Source: Flavobacteriaceae bacterium (GTDB lineage Bacteria > Bacteroidota > Bacteroidia > Flavobacteriales > Flavobacteriaceae). Taken from it: a stretch of DNA of 54,035 nucleotides. This document shows positions 25,292-36,387 of this stretch, in pieces. Location of the stretch: positions 1 through 54,035 of the forward strand of contig CANGFO010000014.1 of assembly GCA_947453195.1 (NCBI GenBank), read 5' to 3'. Under the pieces are notes generated by a model, which had not been told where the DNA came from, made no database searches, and saw nothing but the letters and a program-made list of their open reading frames with translations. Made by a program: the position numbers and the translations under genes. The number at the start of each line of letters is the position of its first letter. Within the stretch, counting starts at the first letter, position 1.

Positions 25292-26397
25292 TAGTTGTTT
25301 ATTTTGATTAATTCCACTTCAAAAATTAAATCACTTTTTGGAGGAATAGCACCAGGATATCCTTGATCTCCGTAAGCTAAATTATAAGGAATAAAAAATT
25401 TATATTTCGCTCCTTCTTTCATTAATTGTACTCCTTCGCCCCAACCTTTAATTACTTGGTTTAATCCAAAATCAATTGGTTGACCGCGTTGTACACTGCT
25501 GTCAAATACTTTTCCATCAAGGAAAGAACCAGTATAATGTACTTTTACATTACTTGTAGCTGTTGGAGTTGCACCAGTTCCTTCTTGTAATACTACATAT
25601 CTTAAACCACTTGCAGTTGTTGTTCCATTTGCAAATTCTTTAGCGATTTTTTCATTAGCAACAGCTCTAGCTGCAGCATCTTTCTCTGCTTGAATTCGAT
25701 CTTCTTCTGCTTTTCCTGCAAAATAATCCGCAAACACTTTAGAAGCATTGAATTTATTTGCTTCAGCTCCTTTTTTTGTGATTGTTACTTTGTTGATTAC
25801 ATCATCTTGTGCGATCAGATTCACAATCTCTTGCCCTTTAACTACATATCCAAAAATAGTATGTTTACCTGTTAACCAAGGAGTATCTTTGTGCGTAATG
25901 AAAAATTGAGACCCGTTAGTTTTCGGACCTGAATTGGCCATTGCTAAAATTCCTGCTTTATCAAATTTTGCATCAGTGATTTCGTCTTTAAAAGCATATC
26001 CTGGTCCACCTTGGCCATTTCCGTCTGGGTCACCACCTTGAATCATGAAGTCTTTAATAACTCTGTGAAATTTCAATCCATCATAGAATTTTTTCCCTTT
26101 GTATTTATCAGCAACTTGGGTATTGGTTCCTTCGGCTAGCGCAATAAAGTTAGCTACTGTAATTGGCGTTTTTTGGTATTCTAATTTAATTAAAATTTTA
26201 CCTTTTGTAGTTTCTAGTTCAGCAAATATCCCCTCGTTTGTGTTAATTGAAGGTGCTGCAACAGAAGTTGAAAGTTGTGGTTTTTCAATTGTAGCAACTG
26301 TTTTTGTAGTCGCTTTTGTAGTCGCTTTTTTTGTTTGAGCATTTGTAATTGTTAATCCTAAAAGAAATAACAAAGCAATATTAAATTTCATTTTCAT
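25291..26397 (-). CDS. Cyclophilin-FKBP fusion peptidyl-prolyl isomerase
   Basis: Exported folding enzyme (368 aa) with two unrelated isomerase domains. A signal peptide (about 1-20) is followed by a Thr/Lys-rich linker. The cyclophilin domain (about 55-215) has FHRVIKDFMIQGGDPDG then GGPGYAF, and LAMANSGPKTNGSQFFIT. A charged helix precedes the C-terminal FKBP domain (about 262-366: VKVHYTGSFLDGKVFDSSV, IPYNLAYGDQGYPGAIPP). It has no lipobox Cys, unlike its upstream neighbour. It is third in the row gldI - PPIase - PPIase, 37 bp after the previous gene. Confidence 0.93.
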   Translation of the reverse strand: MKMKFNIALLFLLGLTITNAQTKKATTKATTKTVATIEKPQLSTSVAAPSINTNEGIFAELETTKGKILIKLEYQKTPITVANFIALAEGTNTQVADKYKGKKFYDGLKFHRVIKDFMIQGGDPDGNGQGGPGYAFKDEITDAKFDKAGILAMANSGPKTNGSQFFITHKDTPWLTGKHTIFGYVVKGQEIVNLIAQDDVINKVTITKKGAEANKFNASKVFADYFAGKAEEDRIQAEKDAAARAVANEKIAKEFANGTTTASGLRYVVLQEGTGATPTATSNVKVHYTGSFLDGKVFDSSVQRGQPIDFGLNQVIKGWGEGVQLMKEGAKYKFFIPYNLAYGDQGYPGAIPPKSDLIFEVELIKINN

Positions 26398-26434
26398 GGT
26401 TAATTATTTAAATTGATTTATATTAAGGTTGTAT

Positions 26435-27550
26435 TTATTCAGTTAATTCTACTTCAAAAATTAGGTTTGCATTGGGTGGAATCACATTTCCAGCACCATT
26501 TTCACCATATCCTAAATTCGATGGAATGAAAAGTAACGCTTTGTCACCAATATTTAATTTACATAAGCCTTCTTCAAATCCAGGAATCATTCCCCCTTTT
26601 GAACCAAATTGATAGGGAAGTGGCATGTATCCATTTTGAGCCGCTCTCTGTGGGTCTAGTTTGCCAAAGGATTCTGCAATTTTTGAATCACTCGTGTCAA
26701 ATAACATTCCGTTTTCTAGGTAGCCTGCATATTTTACATTCACAGTGCTTCCATTAGCCGGCTTTTTTCCTGCTCCTTTTTGAAATACAGCAAATTGTAA
26801 ACCAGTGGTTGTTTTGGTAGCTGTTGCTTTAATCCGTGCAAAGAACGCTAGTTTTTCGGCTACCACTTTTTTGTAAGTAGCGGCGTAAATCGCTTCCTGC
26901 TTTTTTTGATTTTCTAATTCGGTATTATAGTAATCACTAAAGATTTTAACTGCATCAAATTTCTTTGCTGCTTCTCCTTTTCGGATAATTTTAACCGTAT
27001 TTATAACATCCTCTTGAACAATGGCATTCACTGTATTCATCCCTTTTTCAATCACATGCCCAAAAATAGTATGTTTTCCATCAAGCCACGGAGTGTCTTT
27101 GATTGTAATAAAAAACTGACTTCCATTAGTTCCAGGTCCCGAATTAGCCATGGCTAACAATCCTGCTTTGTCAAATTTCAAATCGGTGATTTCATCTTTA
27201 AATTTACAACCTGCATCACCCGAACCATTTCCTAATGGATCTCCTCCTTGAATCATAAAATCTTCGGCGTCGCCATTGGTTTTAGAAATCACACGATGAA
27301 ATTTTAATCCATCATATAAAGGTTTTCCTTTGTATTCTTCAGATACAAATGGATTGTTTCCCTCAGCGAGTGAAATAAAATTAGCCACCGTTACAGGAGC
27401 TTTTTTGTATTCTAATTCAACTAAAATCTCCCCTTTTGCGGTTTCAATTTCAGCATAAATTCCGTCAGGTAAATTGTTATGTTTGTTGTCTTTGCAACCT
27501 ACAAATGCTACTGTTAAAAAAACAGCTAAAAAACGTGCTATTAATTTCAT
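26435..27550 (-). CDS. Cyclophilin-FKBP fusion peptidyl-prolyl isomerase, lipoprotein
   Basis: A second two-domain isomerase (371 aa), paralogous to the protein encoded just downstream. It has a lipoprotein signal with lipobox Cys19 (AFVGCKDNK). The cyclophilin domain (about 30-195) has FHRVIS...EDFMIQGGDPLGNG and LAMANSGPGTNGSQFFIT. The C-terminal FKBP domain (about 260-370) has VNVKYAGYLENGMLFDTS and GYGENGAGNVIPPNANLIFE. Its ATG overlaps the gldI stop (TAATG), showing translational coupling with the motility gene. Confidence 0.93.
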   Translation of the reverse strand: MKLIARFLAVFLTVAFVGCKDNKHNNLPDGIYAEIETAKGEILVELEYKKAPVTVANFISLAEGNNPFVSEEYKGKPLYDGLKFHRVISKTNGDAEDFMIQGGDPLGNGSGDAGCKFKDEITDLKFDKAGLLAMANSGPGTNGSQFFITIKDTPWLDGKHTIFGHVIEKGMNTVNAIVQEDVINTVKIIRKGEAAKKFDAVKIFSDYYNTELENQKKQEAIYAATYKKVVAEKLAFFARIKATATKTTTGLQFAVFQKGAGKKPANGSTVNVKYAGYLENGMLFDTSDSKIAESFGKLDPQRAAQNGYMPLPYQFGSKGGMIPGFEEGLCKLNIGDKALLFIPSNLGYGENGAGNVIPPNANLIFEVELTE

Positions 27551-28113
27551 TATTCTTGTTTTGTTTTGTTTTCGCTTTTTATATCATTTAAAGTTACCGT
27601 ACAAATAATTGGTTCGTTTGTTCCAATTCTTCTGTCATCTCCGTGATAGCCAAATGCCATGTGTGAAGGGAATAAAAAAGTAACCTTTTCTGATTTTTTC
27701 ATTAATTTAATTCCGTGGCGTAATCCCATTAAGATATTTTGTTTATCCACAACATAATTTTGAGGCTTTAATTCCAATTGTGAATAAATTACATTGCCAT
27801 CCAAATCCTTAATTTCATAATCAAAGCAAGCAATATCTCCTTTTTTTGGATGAATGGTGTCACGATCACTTTTAGTTTCATAATAATACCAATATCCTTT
27901 TTGGGATGCAATGTATTTGATCTTGGGATTGCTTTTTATAATCGAATCGATTTTGTTTTCTTCTCCTTTAATTAATTTTTTGTTCCGATCTACCGAAGCT
28001 TTTAAAAACTCACCAGAAGAATGTGAAATGGGCATTCTTGCCTGTTGTTGCTTGCAGCTAACTAGCATCAAAAATGCTATAAAAAGCACTGAAATAAATG
28101 TTGTTTTCCTCAT
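27550..28113 (-). CDS. gldI: Gliding motility-associated peptidyl-prolyl isomerase GldI
   Basis: FKBP-type isomerase lipoprotein (187 aa from the ATG at 28113; 14 upstream residues are unlikely). Lipobox Cys20 lies in LMLVSCKQQQ. The FKBP domain covers about 90-180 (GDIACFDYEIKDLDGNVIY, FLFPSHMAFGYHGDDRRIG). In F. johnsoniae, GldI is required for gliding and supports folding of type IX secretion/gliding components at the cell envelope. It begins one base after the NrnA-like stop and ends overlapping the next isomerase gene, so the four minus-strand genes look like one operon. Confidence 0.92.
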   Translation of the reverse strand: MRKTTFISVLFIAFLMLVSCKQQQARMPISHSSGEFLKASVDRNKKLIKGEENKIDSIIKSNPKIKYIASQKGYWYYYETKSDRDTIHPKKGDIACFDYEIKDLDGNVIYSQLELKPQNYVVDKQNILMGLRHGIKLMKKSEKVTFLFPSHMAFGYHGDDRRIGTNEPIICTVTLNDIKSENKTKQE

Positions 28114-28114
28114 T

Positions 28115-29119
28115 CTAGATGATTGTTTTTGATAATATGGATTCAAATTTTTCAATTGTTTTATCTAATGTTTCGTTGGATTTTCCTCCTGCTGCATTGA
28201 TGTGTCCGCCGCCATTAAAATGATTTCTAGCAAATTGATTTACATCAAAACTACCTTGCGATCTAAAAGAAATTTTCACAATATTTTCATCTCTGTGTTC
28301 AATGAAAATAGCTGCAAATACAATCCCTTTAATGGTTAAACCATAATTAACAATTCCTTCGGTATCGCCTTTGACATAATTAAATTCGTCTAATTCTTTT
28401 TGCGAAAGTTTGATGTAGGCGGTTTTTAATTCCGGAATAACTTTCATGTTTTGCAAGGCTCTACCTAAAAGTTGCAGTCGATCGTACGAATTGTTATCGA
28501 ACAATAACATTGGAATTTCCGAATTATCAACCCCTAATTCAATAAATTCAGCTGCAATTCGATGAGTGGTACCGGTGGTTTTTGGAAAACGAAATCCACC
28601 CGAATCGGTTAGAATTCCTGTATATAAACAAGTGGCTATGGTTTTATCAATTAAATGCTTCTGATTTAAAAAACCAATGAAGTTGTAAATCATTTCGCAA
28701 GTTGAACCAAATGCAGTGTCTGAATAGGTAAAAGTCGCATACGAATCAGGCAATTGGTGGTGATCAATCATCACCATAGGAACGCTAAGTTTATTTAATA
28801 CCTGTTCCATCTCGCCGGTTCGGTGCAAGGCATTAAAATCTAAGGTGAAGACTATTTCTTGCTCCTGCAGAATTTGAGTTACTTTTTCTCTTTCATTCTC
28901 ATAAACTAAAACAGTATCTGAAGCCGGAAGCCAAGCTAAAAATTCCGGAAAATCATTGGGTGCAATCACAACCGGTTGGTGGTTTAATTTCAGTAAAAAA
29001 TGATACAAACCAAGGGTGGAACCCATTGCATCTCCATCCGGACTTCGGTGGGGGATGATGGCAATTTTTTTGGGCGTTGCCAATAATTCGGAAAGTGCTT
29101 GAATGTCTTTTTCGTTCAT
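28115..29119 (-). CDS. DHH/DHHA1 phosphoesterase, NrnA-like
   Basis: Cytoplasmic phosphoesterase (334 aa from the ATG at 29119) of the bifunctional oligoribonuclease/pAp-phosphatase type. The DHH motifs are clear: IPHRSPDGDAMGSTLG (about 22-37), FTLDFNALHRTGE and MIDHHQLPD. The DHHA1 substrate domain ends in FNGGGHINAAGG. It degrades short RNAs or 3'-phosphoadenosine 5'-phosphate in relatives. The stop lies one base before the gldI ATG. Confidence 0.93.
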   Translation of the reverse strand: MNEKDIQALSELLATPKKIAIIPHRSPDGDAMGSTLGLYHFLLKLNHQPVVIAPNDFPEFLAWLPASDTVLVYENEREKVTQILQEQEIVFTLDFNALHRTGEMEQVLNKLSVPMVMIDHHQLPDSYATFTYSDTAFGSTCEMIYNFIGFLNQKHLIDKTIATCLYTGILTDSGGFRFPKTTGTTHRIAAEFIELGVDNSEIPMLLFDNNSYDRLQLLGRALQNMKVIPELKTAYIKLSQKELDEFNYVKGDTEGIVNYGLTIKGIVFAAIFIEHRDENIVKISFRSQGSFDVNQFARNHFNGGGHINAAGGKSNETLDKTIEKFESILSKTII

Positions 29120-29156
29120 AGGATGCGAAATTACATTTTTTTGTGTTAAAAAAATG

Positions 29157-29528
29157 TTATTTGGAAACAAAAAGACCGAACCAAACCGCAAAAATTCCAA
29201 GTAAAATACTTAGTGCGATATAACTAAATGCTAAAAGGGATTGGTTGGATTGTAATAGCGATTGATTTTCAAATCCAAAAGTTGAAAATGTGGTATAACC
29301 ACCGCAAAATCCGGTTACTAATAACCACTTTAAATTCCCATTGGCTAAATTGTTTTTTTCTAAATATCCAATAAATATTCCAATGATAAAACATCCCAAT
29401 ACATTGGTTAAAAAGGTCGCTAATGGAAAGGCATGACTCCAATATTTATTAACTAATAATGAAGTTAAGTAGCGTAATACACTTCCAACAGCGCCACCTA
29501 GGCCTATGTAAATAATTGTTTTTAACAT
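29157..29528 (-). CDS. crcB: Fluoride channel CrcB/Fluc
   Basis: Dual-topology fluoride exporter (123 aa) with four membrane segments. Family marks are GGAVGSVLRYLTS at the N-terminus, the TFLTNVLGCFIIG segment with the pore Asn, and GFCGGYTTFSTFGFE, which carries the Phe residues and the central sodium site. A single gene is enough, since the protein forms an antiparallel homodimer. I see no fluoride riboswitch in the 56-bp upstream gap. Confidence 0.95.
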   Translation of the reverse strand: MLKTIIYIGLGGAVGSVLRYLTSLLVNKYWSHAFPLATFLTNVLGCFIIGIFIGYLEKNNLANGNLKWLLVTGFCGGYTTFSTFGFENQSLLQSNQSLLAFSYIALSILLGIFAVWFGLFVSK

Positions 29529-29584
29529 TTAGGATTATTTTATTTCAAATGTAATAAATATACGTTGAAAATTAAATGTGTTTT

Positions 29585-30400
29585 TTATTTCAAATCAAAA
29601 ATCCCCCAAATAGGTGCATGATCTGAGATTTTTCTAGCCTCTTTTAGGGTTTCAAAACTTTCGTAAAATGGAATAATTCCCGATTGAGTTGCATTCATTT
29701 TTAGAGGATTGAAAAACATAGTATCGTATTCGGAGGCCAAACAATCGTTTTGAATACACTTTTGGCGTAAGCTTGTTTTTTGATTGACTAAACTGCTTTT
29801 GTATCCCATTTTTTTTAATGGAGAAAATACCTCATTGGATTGTGGACAATTGAAATCACCCATAAAAATCAAATTCAATTTTGGGTATACCCCTGGAAAT
29901 AGTTTAAAATATTTTAGTTCACTTTCTGGATTTTTCTTCTTAGGAACCGCATGAAAAGTAACTATGGTAAATTGCTTTCCTTGATAGTCAAAGGTGCTCA
30001 AATAAGGTTCACGGTCTATTTCATTTGCATAATTTGCATCAAGCCAACTGCGACCAATTTTTTTAACTTTCGATGTTTTCCAAACAAACGCATAGCGTTC
30101 AATGCTTGAATGATTAGCACTTGTGGTTGGGTCACTAATGGTATAGTCCCAATGAAATCCTTTATTTTCTAATATCTTAACTAGTCTTGCAACGGCTTGA
30201 GCGCCACCATTGCCTGCAACCACCTCTTGAATGGCAATCACATCATATTTATTGATGGTGTTTGCAACAAAATCCAGTTCGGAATCTGATTTAGATTTTC
30301 CAAAATTCATTAAATTCCAACTGCAAATCGCTACCTGAGAAAAAACTAGTGAGCAATTTAAAGCAAGAAGTATTAGGAAGAAATATTTTTTTGCCATCAT
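29585..30400 (-). CDS. Secreted endonuclease/exonuclease/phosphatase family protein
   Basis: A DNase I-like fold enzyme (271 aa) with a signal peptide (about 1-21, ending LVFSQ). Catalytic motifs are in order: CSWNLMNFG (Asn), AIQEVVAGNG (Glu), the VTFHAVP loop, MGDFNCPQSNE (Asp, Asn) and the C-terminal SDHAPIWG (Asp, His). It may cleave extracellular DNA or act on phosphoesters; the substrate is unknown. It lies upstream of crcB on the same strand and is divergent from guaA. Confidence 0.9.
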   Translation of the reverse strand: MMAKKYFFLILLALNCSLVFSQVAICSWNLMNFGKSKSDSELDFVANTINKYDVIAIQEVVAGNGGAQAVARLVKILENKGFHWDYTISDPTTSANHSSIERYAFVWKTSKVKKIGRSWLDANYANEIDREPYLSTFDYQGKQFTIVTFHAVPKKKNPESELKYFKLFPGVYPKLNLIFMGDFNCPQSNEVFSPLKKMGYKSSLVNQKTSLRQKCIQNDCLASEYDTMFFNPLKMNATQSGIIPFYESFETLKEARKISDHAPIWGIFDLK

Positions 30401-30475
30401 AATCCGATTTGTAATTTTTGCTAATTTAATAATAAATTATTTCGGAAATACATTTTTTAATTTGACCAAGATTAG

Positions 30476-30483
30476 TACTTTTG
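30476..30483 (+). promoter_or_regulatory. -7 element of guaA, almost at the start codon
   Basis: TACTTTTG matches TAnnTTTG and ends three bases before the ATG at 30487. Transcription would start at or next to the ATG, so the mRNA could be leaderless. Confidence 0.5.
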
Positions 30484-30486
30484 CAC

Positions 30487-32016
30487 ATGCAACACAACGT
30501 ACTTATTTTAGATTTCGGTTCGCAATACACCCAGTTGATTGCCCGACGCGTTCGCGAATTAAATATATTCTGCGAAATTTTCCCTTACAATAATTATCCA
30601 ACAGATTTATCTTCTTACAAAGCCATTATTCTTGGTGGAAGTCCGTATTCGGTTCGTTCTGAAGACGCTTTAAAAATAGATTTATCGCACATTCGTGGCA
30701 AATTTCCATTGCTTGCCGTGTGTTATGGAGCACAATATTTAGCTCATTTTTCTGGTGGTGAAGTAGCCGCTTCCAATATTAGAGAATACGGAAGAGCCAA
30801 TTTGGAATACATAAAAGAAGACGAAGTTTTCTTTGAAAATGTAAGTCCAAATTCACAAGTTTGGATGAGCCATAGTGATACCATTAAACACCTTCCAACG
30901 AATGGTGTTAAATTAGCAAGCACACACGATGTAGAAAATGCAGCCTACCGAATTGAAGGCGAAACCACTTATGCAATTCAATTTCATCCCGAAGTATACC
31001 ATTCAACGGACGGAAAACAAATTTTAGAAAACTTCTTAGTGAAAATTGCAGAAGTGCCTCAAAATTTTACTTCGAATGCTTTTGTTGAAGATTGCGTTAA
31101 AGATTTAAAAGAAAAAATTCAAGACGATAAAGTGGTACTTGGACTTTCGGGTGGAGTAGATTCAACCGTGGCTGCCGTTTTATTAAATAAAGCCATTGGC
31201 AAAAACTTATATTGCATTTTTGTGAATAACGGATTGCTTCGTAAGAATGAGTTTGAAAATGTATTGCACCAATACAAAGACATGGGCTTGAATGTGAAAG
31301 GTGTTGATGCTTCCGATCGCTTTTTGAGTGAATTGGCTGGAGTTGATGATCCAGAAACAAAAAGAAAAATTATTGGTCGCGTTTTTATTGAAGTTTTTGA
31401 CGATGAATCAAAAATTATCGAAGACGTAACTTGGTTAGCTCAAGGAACAATTTATCCCGATGTAATCGAATCGGTTTCTGTAAAAGGACCTTCGGCAACA
31501 ATAAAATCTCACCACAATGTAGGTGGTTTGCCAGATTTTATGAAATTAAAAATTGTGGAGCCACTTCGAATGTTGTTTAAAGATGAGGTGCGACGAGTAG
31601 GAGCAACCTTAGGAATAGATCCCGAATTATTAGGTCGTCATCCGTTTCCAGGACCTGGATTATCGATTCGAATTTTAGGTGACATCACTCCCGAAAAAGT
31701 GCGTATCTTGCAAGAAGTAGATGCTATTTTTATTGAAGGTTTAAAATCGCATGGTTTGTACGATAAAGTATGGCAAGCTGGAGCAATTTTATTACCTGTA
31801 AATAGTGTTGGTGTAATGGGTGATGAACGTACCTATGAAAAAGTTGTAGCCCTTCGCGCAGTAGAATCTACTGATGGTATGACTGCCGATTGGGTACATT
31901 TACCTTATGACTTCTTAATGAAAATTTCGAACGAAATTATAAATAAAGTAAAAGGAGTTAATAGAGTGGTTTATGACATTAGCTCAAAGCCGCCAGCAAC
32001 CATTGAGTGGGAGTAA
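30487..32016 (+). CDS. guaA: GMP synthase (glutamine-hydrolysing)
   Basis: Makes GMP from XMP, ATP and glutamine (509 aa). The ATG at 30487 gives the family start [20 protein letters not shown]; a TTG two codons upstream lies in the promoter. The glutamine amidotransferase domain (1-190) has the nucleophile Cys in AVCYGAQ and His-Glu in FHPEVYHS. The ATP pyrophosphatase domain (about 205-390) has [12 protein letters not shown], and the C-terminal dimer domain has [15 protein letters not shown]. It is divergent from the nuclease gene. Confidence 0.97.
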   Translation: MQHNVLILDFGSQYTQLIARRVRELNIFCEIFPYNNYPTDLSSYKAIILGGSPYSVRSEDALKIDLSHIRGKFPLLAVCYGAQYLAHFSGGEVAASNIREYGRANLEYIKEDEVFFENVSPNSQVWMSHSDTIKHLPTNGVKLASTHDVENAAYRIEGETTYAIQFHPEVYHSTDGKQILENFLVKIAEVPQNFTSNAFVEDCVKDLKEKIQDDKVVLGLSGGVDSTVAAVLLNKAIGKNLYCIFVNNGLLRKNEFENVLHQYKDMGLNVKGVDASDRFLSELAGVDDPETKRKIIGRVFIEVFDDESKIIEDVTWLAQGTIYPDVIESVSVKGPSATIKSHHNVGGLPDFMKLKIVEPLRMLFKDEVRRVGATLGIDPELLGRHPFPGPGLSIRILGDITPEKVRILQEVDAIFIEGLKSHGLYDKVWQAGAILLPVNSVGVMGDERTYEKVVALRAVESTDGMTADWVHLPYDFLMKISNEIINKVKGVNRVVYDISSKPPATIEWE

Positions 32017-32064
32017 TTTAGAATTCAGTTAGGTATTTGATTTTGGAATTTAATTTATAAAAAC

Positions 32065-33792
32065 ATGATTAAAAGAGTTATTTGCATTTTAGTATTGTTG
32101 ATTTCCTTTTCAAATTTCGGACAAGGTTTTACCAAACATACTGTTGTAAAAGGGGAAACGGTTCCTGCTATTGCACAAAAATACAAGGTAACTCCGTATG
32201 ATATTTATAAGCTCAATCCTGATTCGCAAAACGGAATTAAAGAAAATTCTATTTTATTGATTCCGAAGAGTATACCAAATTCGACTTCAACTGCTGCTGC
32301 TACAAAAACAACTGCACCACATAAGGTAATTGAATATACGGTGGTTGCTGGTGACACGAAGTATAATCTGGCTAAACGATTTGGTATTTCGGTTGAAGAA
32401 TTAGAATTACAAAATCCCGAAATTAAGGAGAGCCTTCCTCTTGGTTTTAATTTGAAAATTAAAGCAGTTGCTGCACCAAAATTGGTAATTAACCCAGATA
32501 AAGCGCAAGTTATAGAAAGTAATTTGTTGGAATACATGGTAAAAGCAGGGGAGACTTTATATAGTTTGACACATCTTTTTAATCTAACTGAAGCCTCATT
32601 AATGGGGTTGAACCCCGATTTAAAAAATGGTTTAAAAGAAGGAATGGTATTGAAGGTGCCTGCGAATCTTTCGTTTGCAAAAGAAAATAAAAATACTCTA
32701 AAGGATTTAATTAAAACGGTATCCAATCAACAAAAAAAGAAATTAGTTTTATTCTTGCCTTTCAATGCTTCTAAAATTCAAAACGACACGGTTACTTTAG
32801 TTTCAGAACGGTTGAAAAAAGATAAATTCTTAAACATGACTCTCGATTTTTATTCAGGTGCTTTGATGGCTATAGATTCTGCCAAAGTGTTAGGATTGAA
32901 TTTCGATGTGAAAATATTCGATTCTGAAGAAACAAAAAATACCACCAGTGCAGTTTCGATTGTTTCTGGTACTGATTTTGCAAATACCGATGCCGTTATT
33001 GGTCCGTTTTATCAAGTGAATGTTGAAAAAGTGGCTAGTGTTTTGGAAAACAAAAATATTCCAGTTATCTCTCCATTATCCAAAGAAGAGGGAAAATCAT
33101 ACGCCAACTTATATCAATCGATGCCACAAAATGACGCTTTGAAAAACGCCATGTTTGACTACATGCGTGCAAAAAACGGAAATATTATAGCAGTCGTTGA
33201 TCCGAAAAAGAATACCATAAAACAATATCTTCAAGAATATCAAAAAGGAGTAAAGTTGGTTGGTGTTAATGAAAAAGGGGGCTTTGTTGGAGACAGTATC
33301 AAAAAGTACTTTGTAAAAAACCGAATGAATTATGTGGTTTTGGTATCCGAAAAAACAGGCGTTATTTTTACAGTTACCAATACGATGCAAAGTGCTTTAA
33401 AAGATTATCCACTTCAATTAGTGATTTTAGAGCCTAATGAAACGCTTGATTTTGAGGAAATTGCATTGTCTCGTTTGACCAAATTGAAGATGGCCTATCC
33501 AACGGCATCACGAGAAAATGAAACTCCAGAATCCCAGCAATTTGCCAATGCTTTTAAAAAGAAAAACAGAATTTTTCCAAATCAATATGCTATTCGAGGT
33601 TTTGATTTGACATTTGATACGATGTTGCGTTTGTCACAAGGACAAACTTTTGAAGAAAGTGTCAATGCAACTGCTTCGGAGCAAATAGAAAGTAAATTTG
33701 ATTATGCTAAAAAACTGTCGGGAGGTTATGCCAATAAAGGAATTTATATCTTGTATTACGACGAAGATTTAACTACAAAACAAGCGCAATAA
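32065..33792 (+). CDS. Exported LysM - periplasmic-binding-protein-like fusion
   Basis: A 575-aa protein with a signal peptide (1-19, ending SNFGQ). Three LysM peptidoglycan-binding motifs lie at about 22-68 (HTVVKGETVPAIAQKYKVTP), 91-134 (YTVVAGDTKYNLAKRFGIS) and 154-198 (YMVKAGETLYSLTHLFNLT). The remainder (about 218-560) looks like a type-I periplasmic binding-protein fold (VLFLPFNASK-like start, DAVIGPFYQVNVEKVA, IPVISPLSKEEG). It could sense or hold a ligand while tethered to the cell wall, as LpoA-like proteins do with synthases. Its ligand is unknown. The stop overlaps the osmC-like ATG (TAATG). Confidence 0.87.
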   Translation: MIKRVICILVLLISFSNFGQGFTKHTVVKGETVPAIAQKYKVTPYDIYKLNPDSQNGIKENSILLIPKSIPNSTSTAAATKTTAPHKVIEYTVVAGDTKYNLAKRFGISVEELELQNPEIKESLPLGFNLKIKAVAAPKLVINPDKAQVIESNLLEYMVKAGETLYSLTHLFNLTEASLMGLNPDLKNGLKEGMVLKVPANLSFAKENKNTLKDLIKTVSNQQKKKLVLFLPFNASKIQNDTVTLVSERLKKDKFLNMTLDFYSGALMAIDSAKVLGLNFDVKIFDSEETKNTTSAVSIVSGTDFANTDAVIGPFYQVNVEKVASVLENKNIPVISPLSKEEGKSYANLYQSMPQNDALKNAMFDYMRAKNGNIIAVVDPKKNTIKQYLQEYQKGVKLVGVNEKGGFVGDSIKKYFVKNRMNYVVLVSEKTGVIFTVTNTMQSALKDYPLQLVILEPNETLDFEEIALSRLTKLKMAYPTASRENETPESQQFANAFKKKNRIFPNQYAIRGFDLTFDTMLRLSQGQTFEESVNATASEQIESKFDYAKKLSGGYANKGIYILYYDEDLTTKQAQ

Positions 33793-34196
33793 TGTCAACA
33801 TCAAAGGTAACCTACTTAGGAGATTTAAGAACTTCATCCATTCATTTACAATCAGGTTCTGAGATAATAACCGATGCTCCAACAGACAATAACGGAAAAG
33901 GAGAAGCCTTTTCTCCAACAGATTCGGTTGCCAACGGATTGGCTTCTTGTATGTTTACCGTTATGGGAATTAAAGCTCAAGATATGGGTGTGGATTTTTC
34001 GGGTTCAACTGCTGAGGTAACTAAAATTATGGCTGCCGAACCAAGAAGGATTTCTCACATTCAGGTAACTTTCAATATGAATCTTGCTGCCGATGAAAAA
34101 ACGAAATCAATTTTAGAACGAACCGCAATGACTTGTCCGGTTTTTTATAGTTTACATCCCGATATTCTAAAAGAGATTGTATTTAATTGGAAATAA
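33792..34196 (+). CDS. OsmC family protein
   Basis: OsmC/Ohr-fold protein (134 aa), likely a thiol peroxidase acting on organic hydroperoxides. Two family cysteines are present: GLASCMFTVMG (about 50-60) and the MTCPVFYSLHP segment (about 114-124). Its start codon overlaps the stop of the LysM protein gene, so the two are translationally coupled, though the functional link is unclear. Confidence 0.9.
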   Translation: MSTSKVTYLGDLRTSSIHLQSGSEIITDAPTDNNGKGEAFSPTDSVANGLASCMFTVMGIKAQDMGVDFSGSTAEVTKIMAAEPRRISHIQVTFNMNLAADEKTKSILERTAMTCPVFYSLHPDILKEIVFNWK

Positions 34197-34340
34197 TTAG
34201 ATACTTCCAAATTTATTTGTGTCAGTCTGTGCCTGTCGTAGACAATTAAAGAGTATTGTAACAAGCTTATTGCAACTGTTTCTTCAAGTTTGATATAGTT
34301 AATAGGGGCGTGAATTAATCACTAATCCCAATAGAAAAAA

Positions 34341-34571
34341 ATGGACAACCAACAAAAATCACTTATCAAACTAGCGCATACTAAGATGCCTTTCGGCAAA
34401 TACGAAGGCTACTATCTTATTGATTTGCCTGAGTATTATGTAGTTTGGTACAGTAACAAAGGTTTTCCAAAAGGTCAATTGGGCGAACAATTGCAACTGA
34501 TTTATGAACTCAAATTAAATGGGTTGGAAGAATTGATTCGGAACATCAAAAAAAAATATCCAAAATCATAA
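34341..34571 (+). CDS. DUF3820 family protein
   Basis: Small cytoplasmic protein (76 aa). KMPFGKYEGYYLIDLPEYYV (about 15-34) is the DUF3820 signature; it resembles a segment found near exonuclease domains. The second half is helical and basic. It stands alone, 144 bp after the osmC-like gene, and I see nothing else in that gap. The function is unknown. Confidence 0.85.
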   Translation: MDNQQKSLIKLAHTKMPFGKYEGYYLIDLPEYYVVWYSNKGFPKGQLGEQLQLIYELKLNGLEELIRNIKKKYPKS

Positions 34572-34592
34572 ATTAGATTGTTCGATTTTTAG

Positions 34593-36341
<1,749 letters not shown>

Positions 36342-36387
36342 GTAACATATTGGTCAATTAATCGACTGATTAAAAAAATAAAAAATA

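Noticed and set aside
29529..29584. Fluoride riboswitch before crcB
   Set aside because: The upstream gap is short and A+T-rich, with none of the conserved core bases recognisable.
32205..32726. Long antisense frame of 173 codons
   Set aside because: It mirrors the LysM motifs of the plus-strand gene and has no independent start signal or homology pattern.
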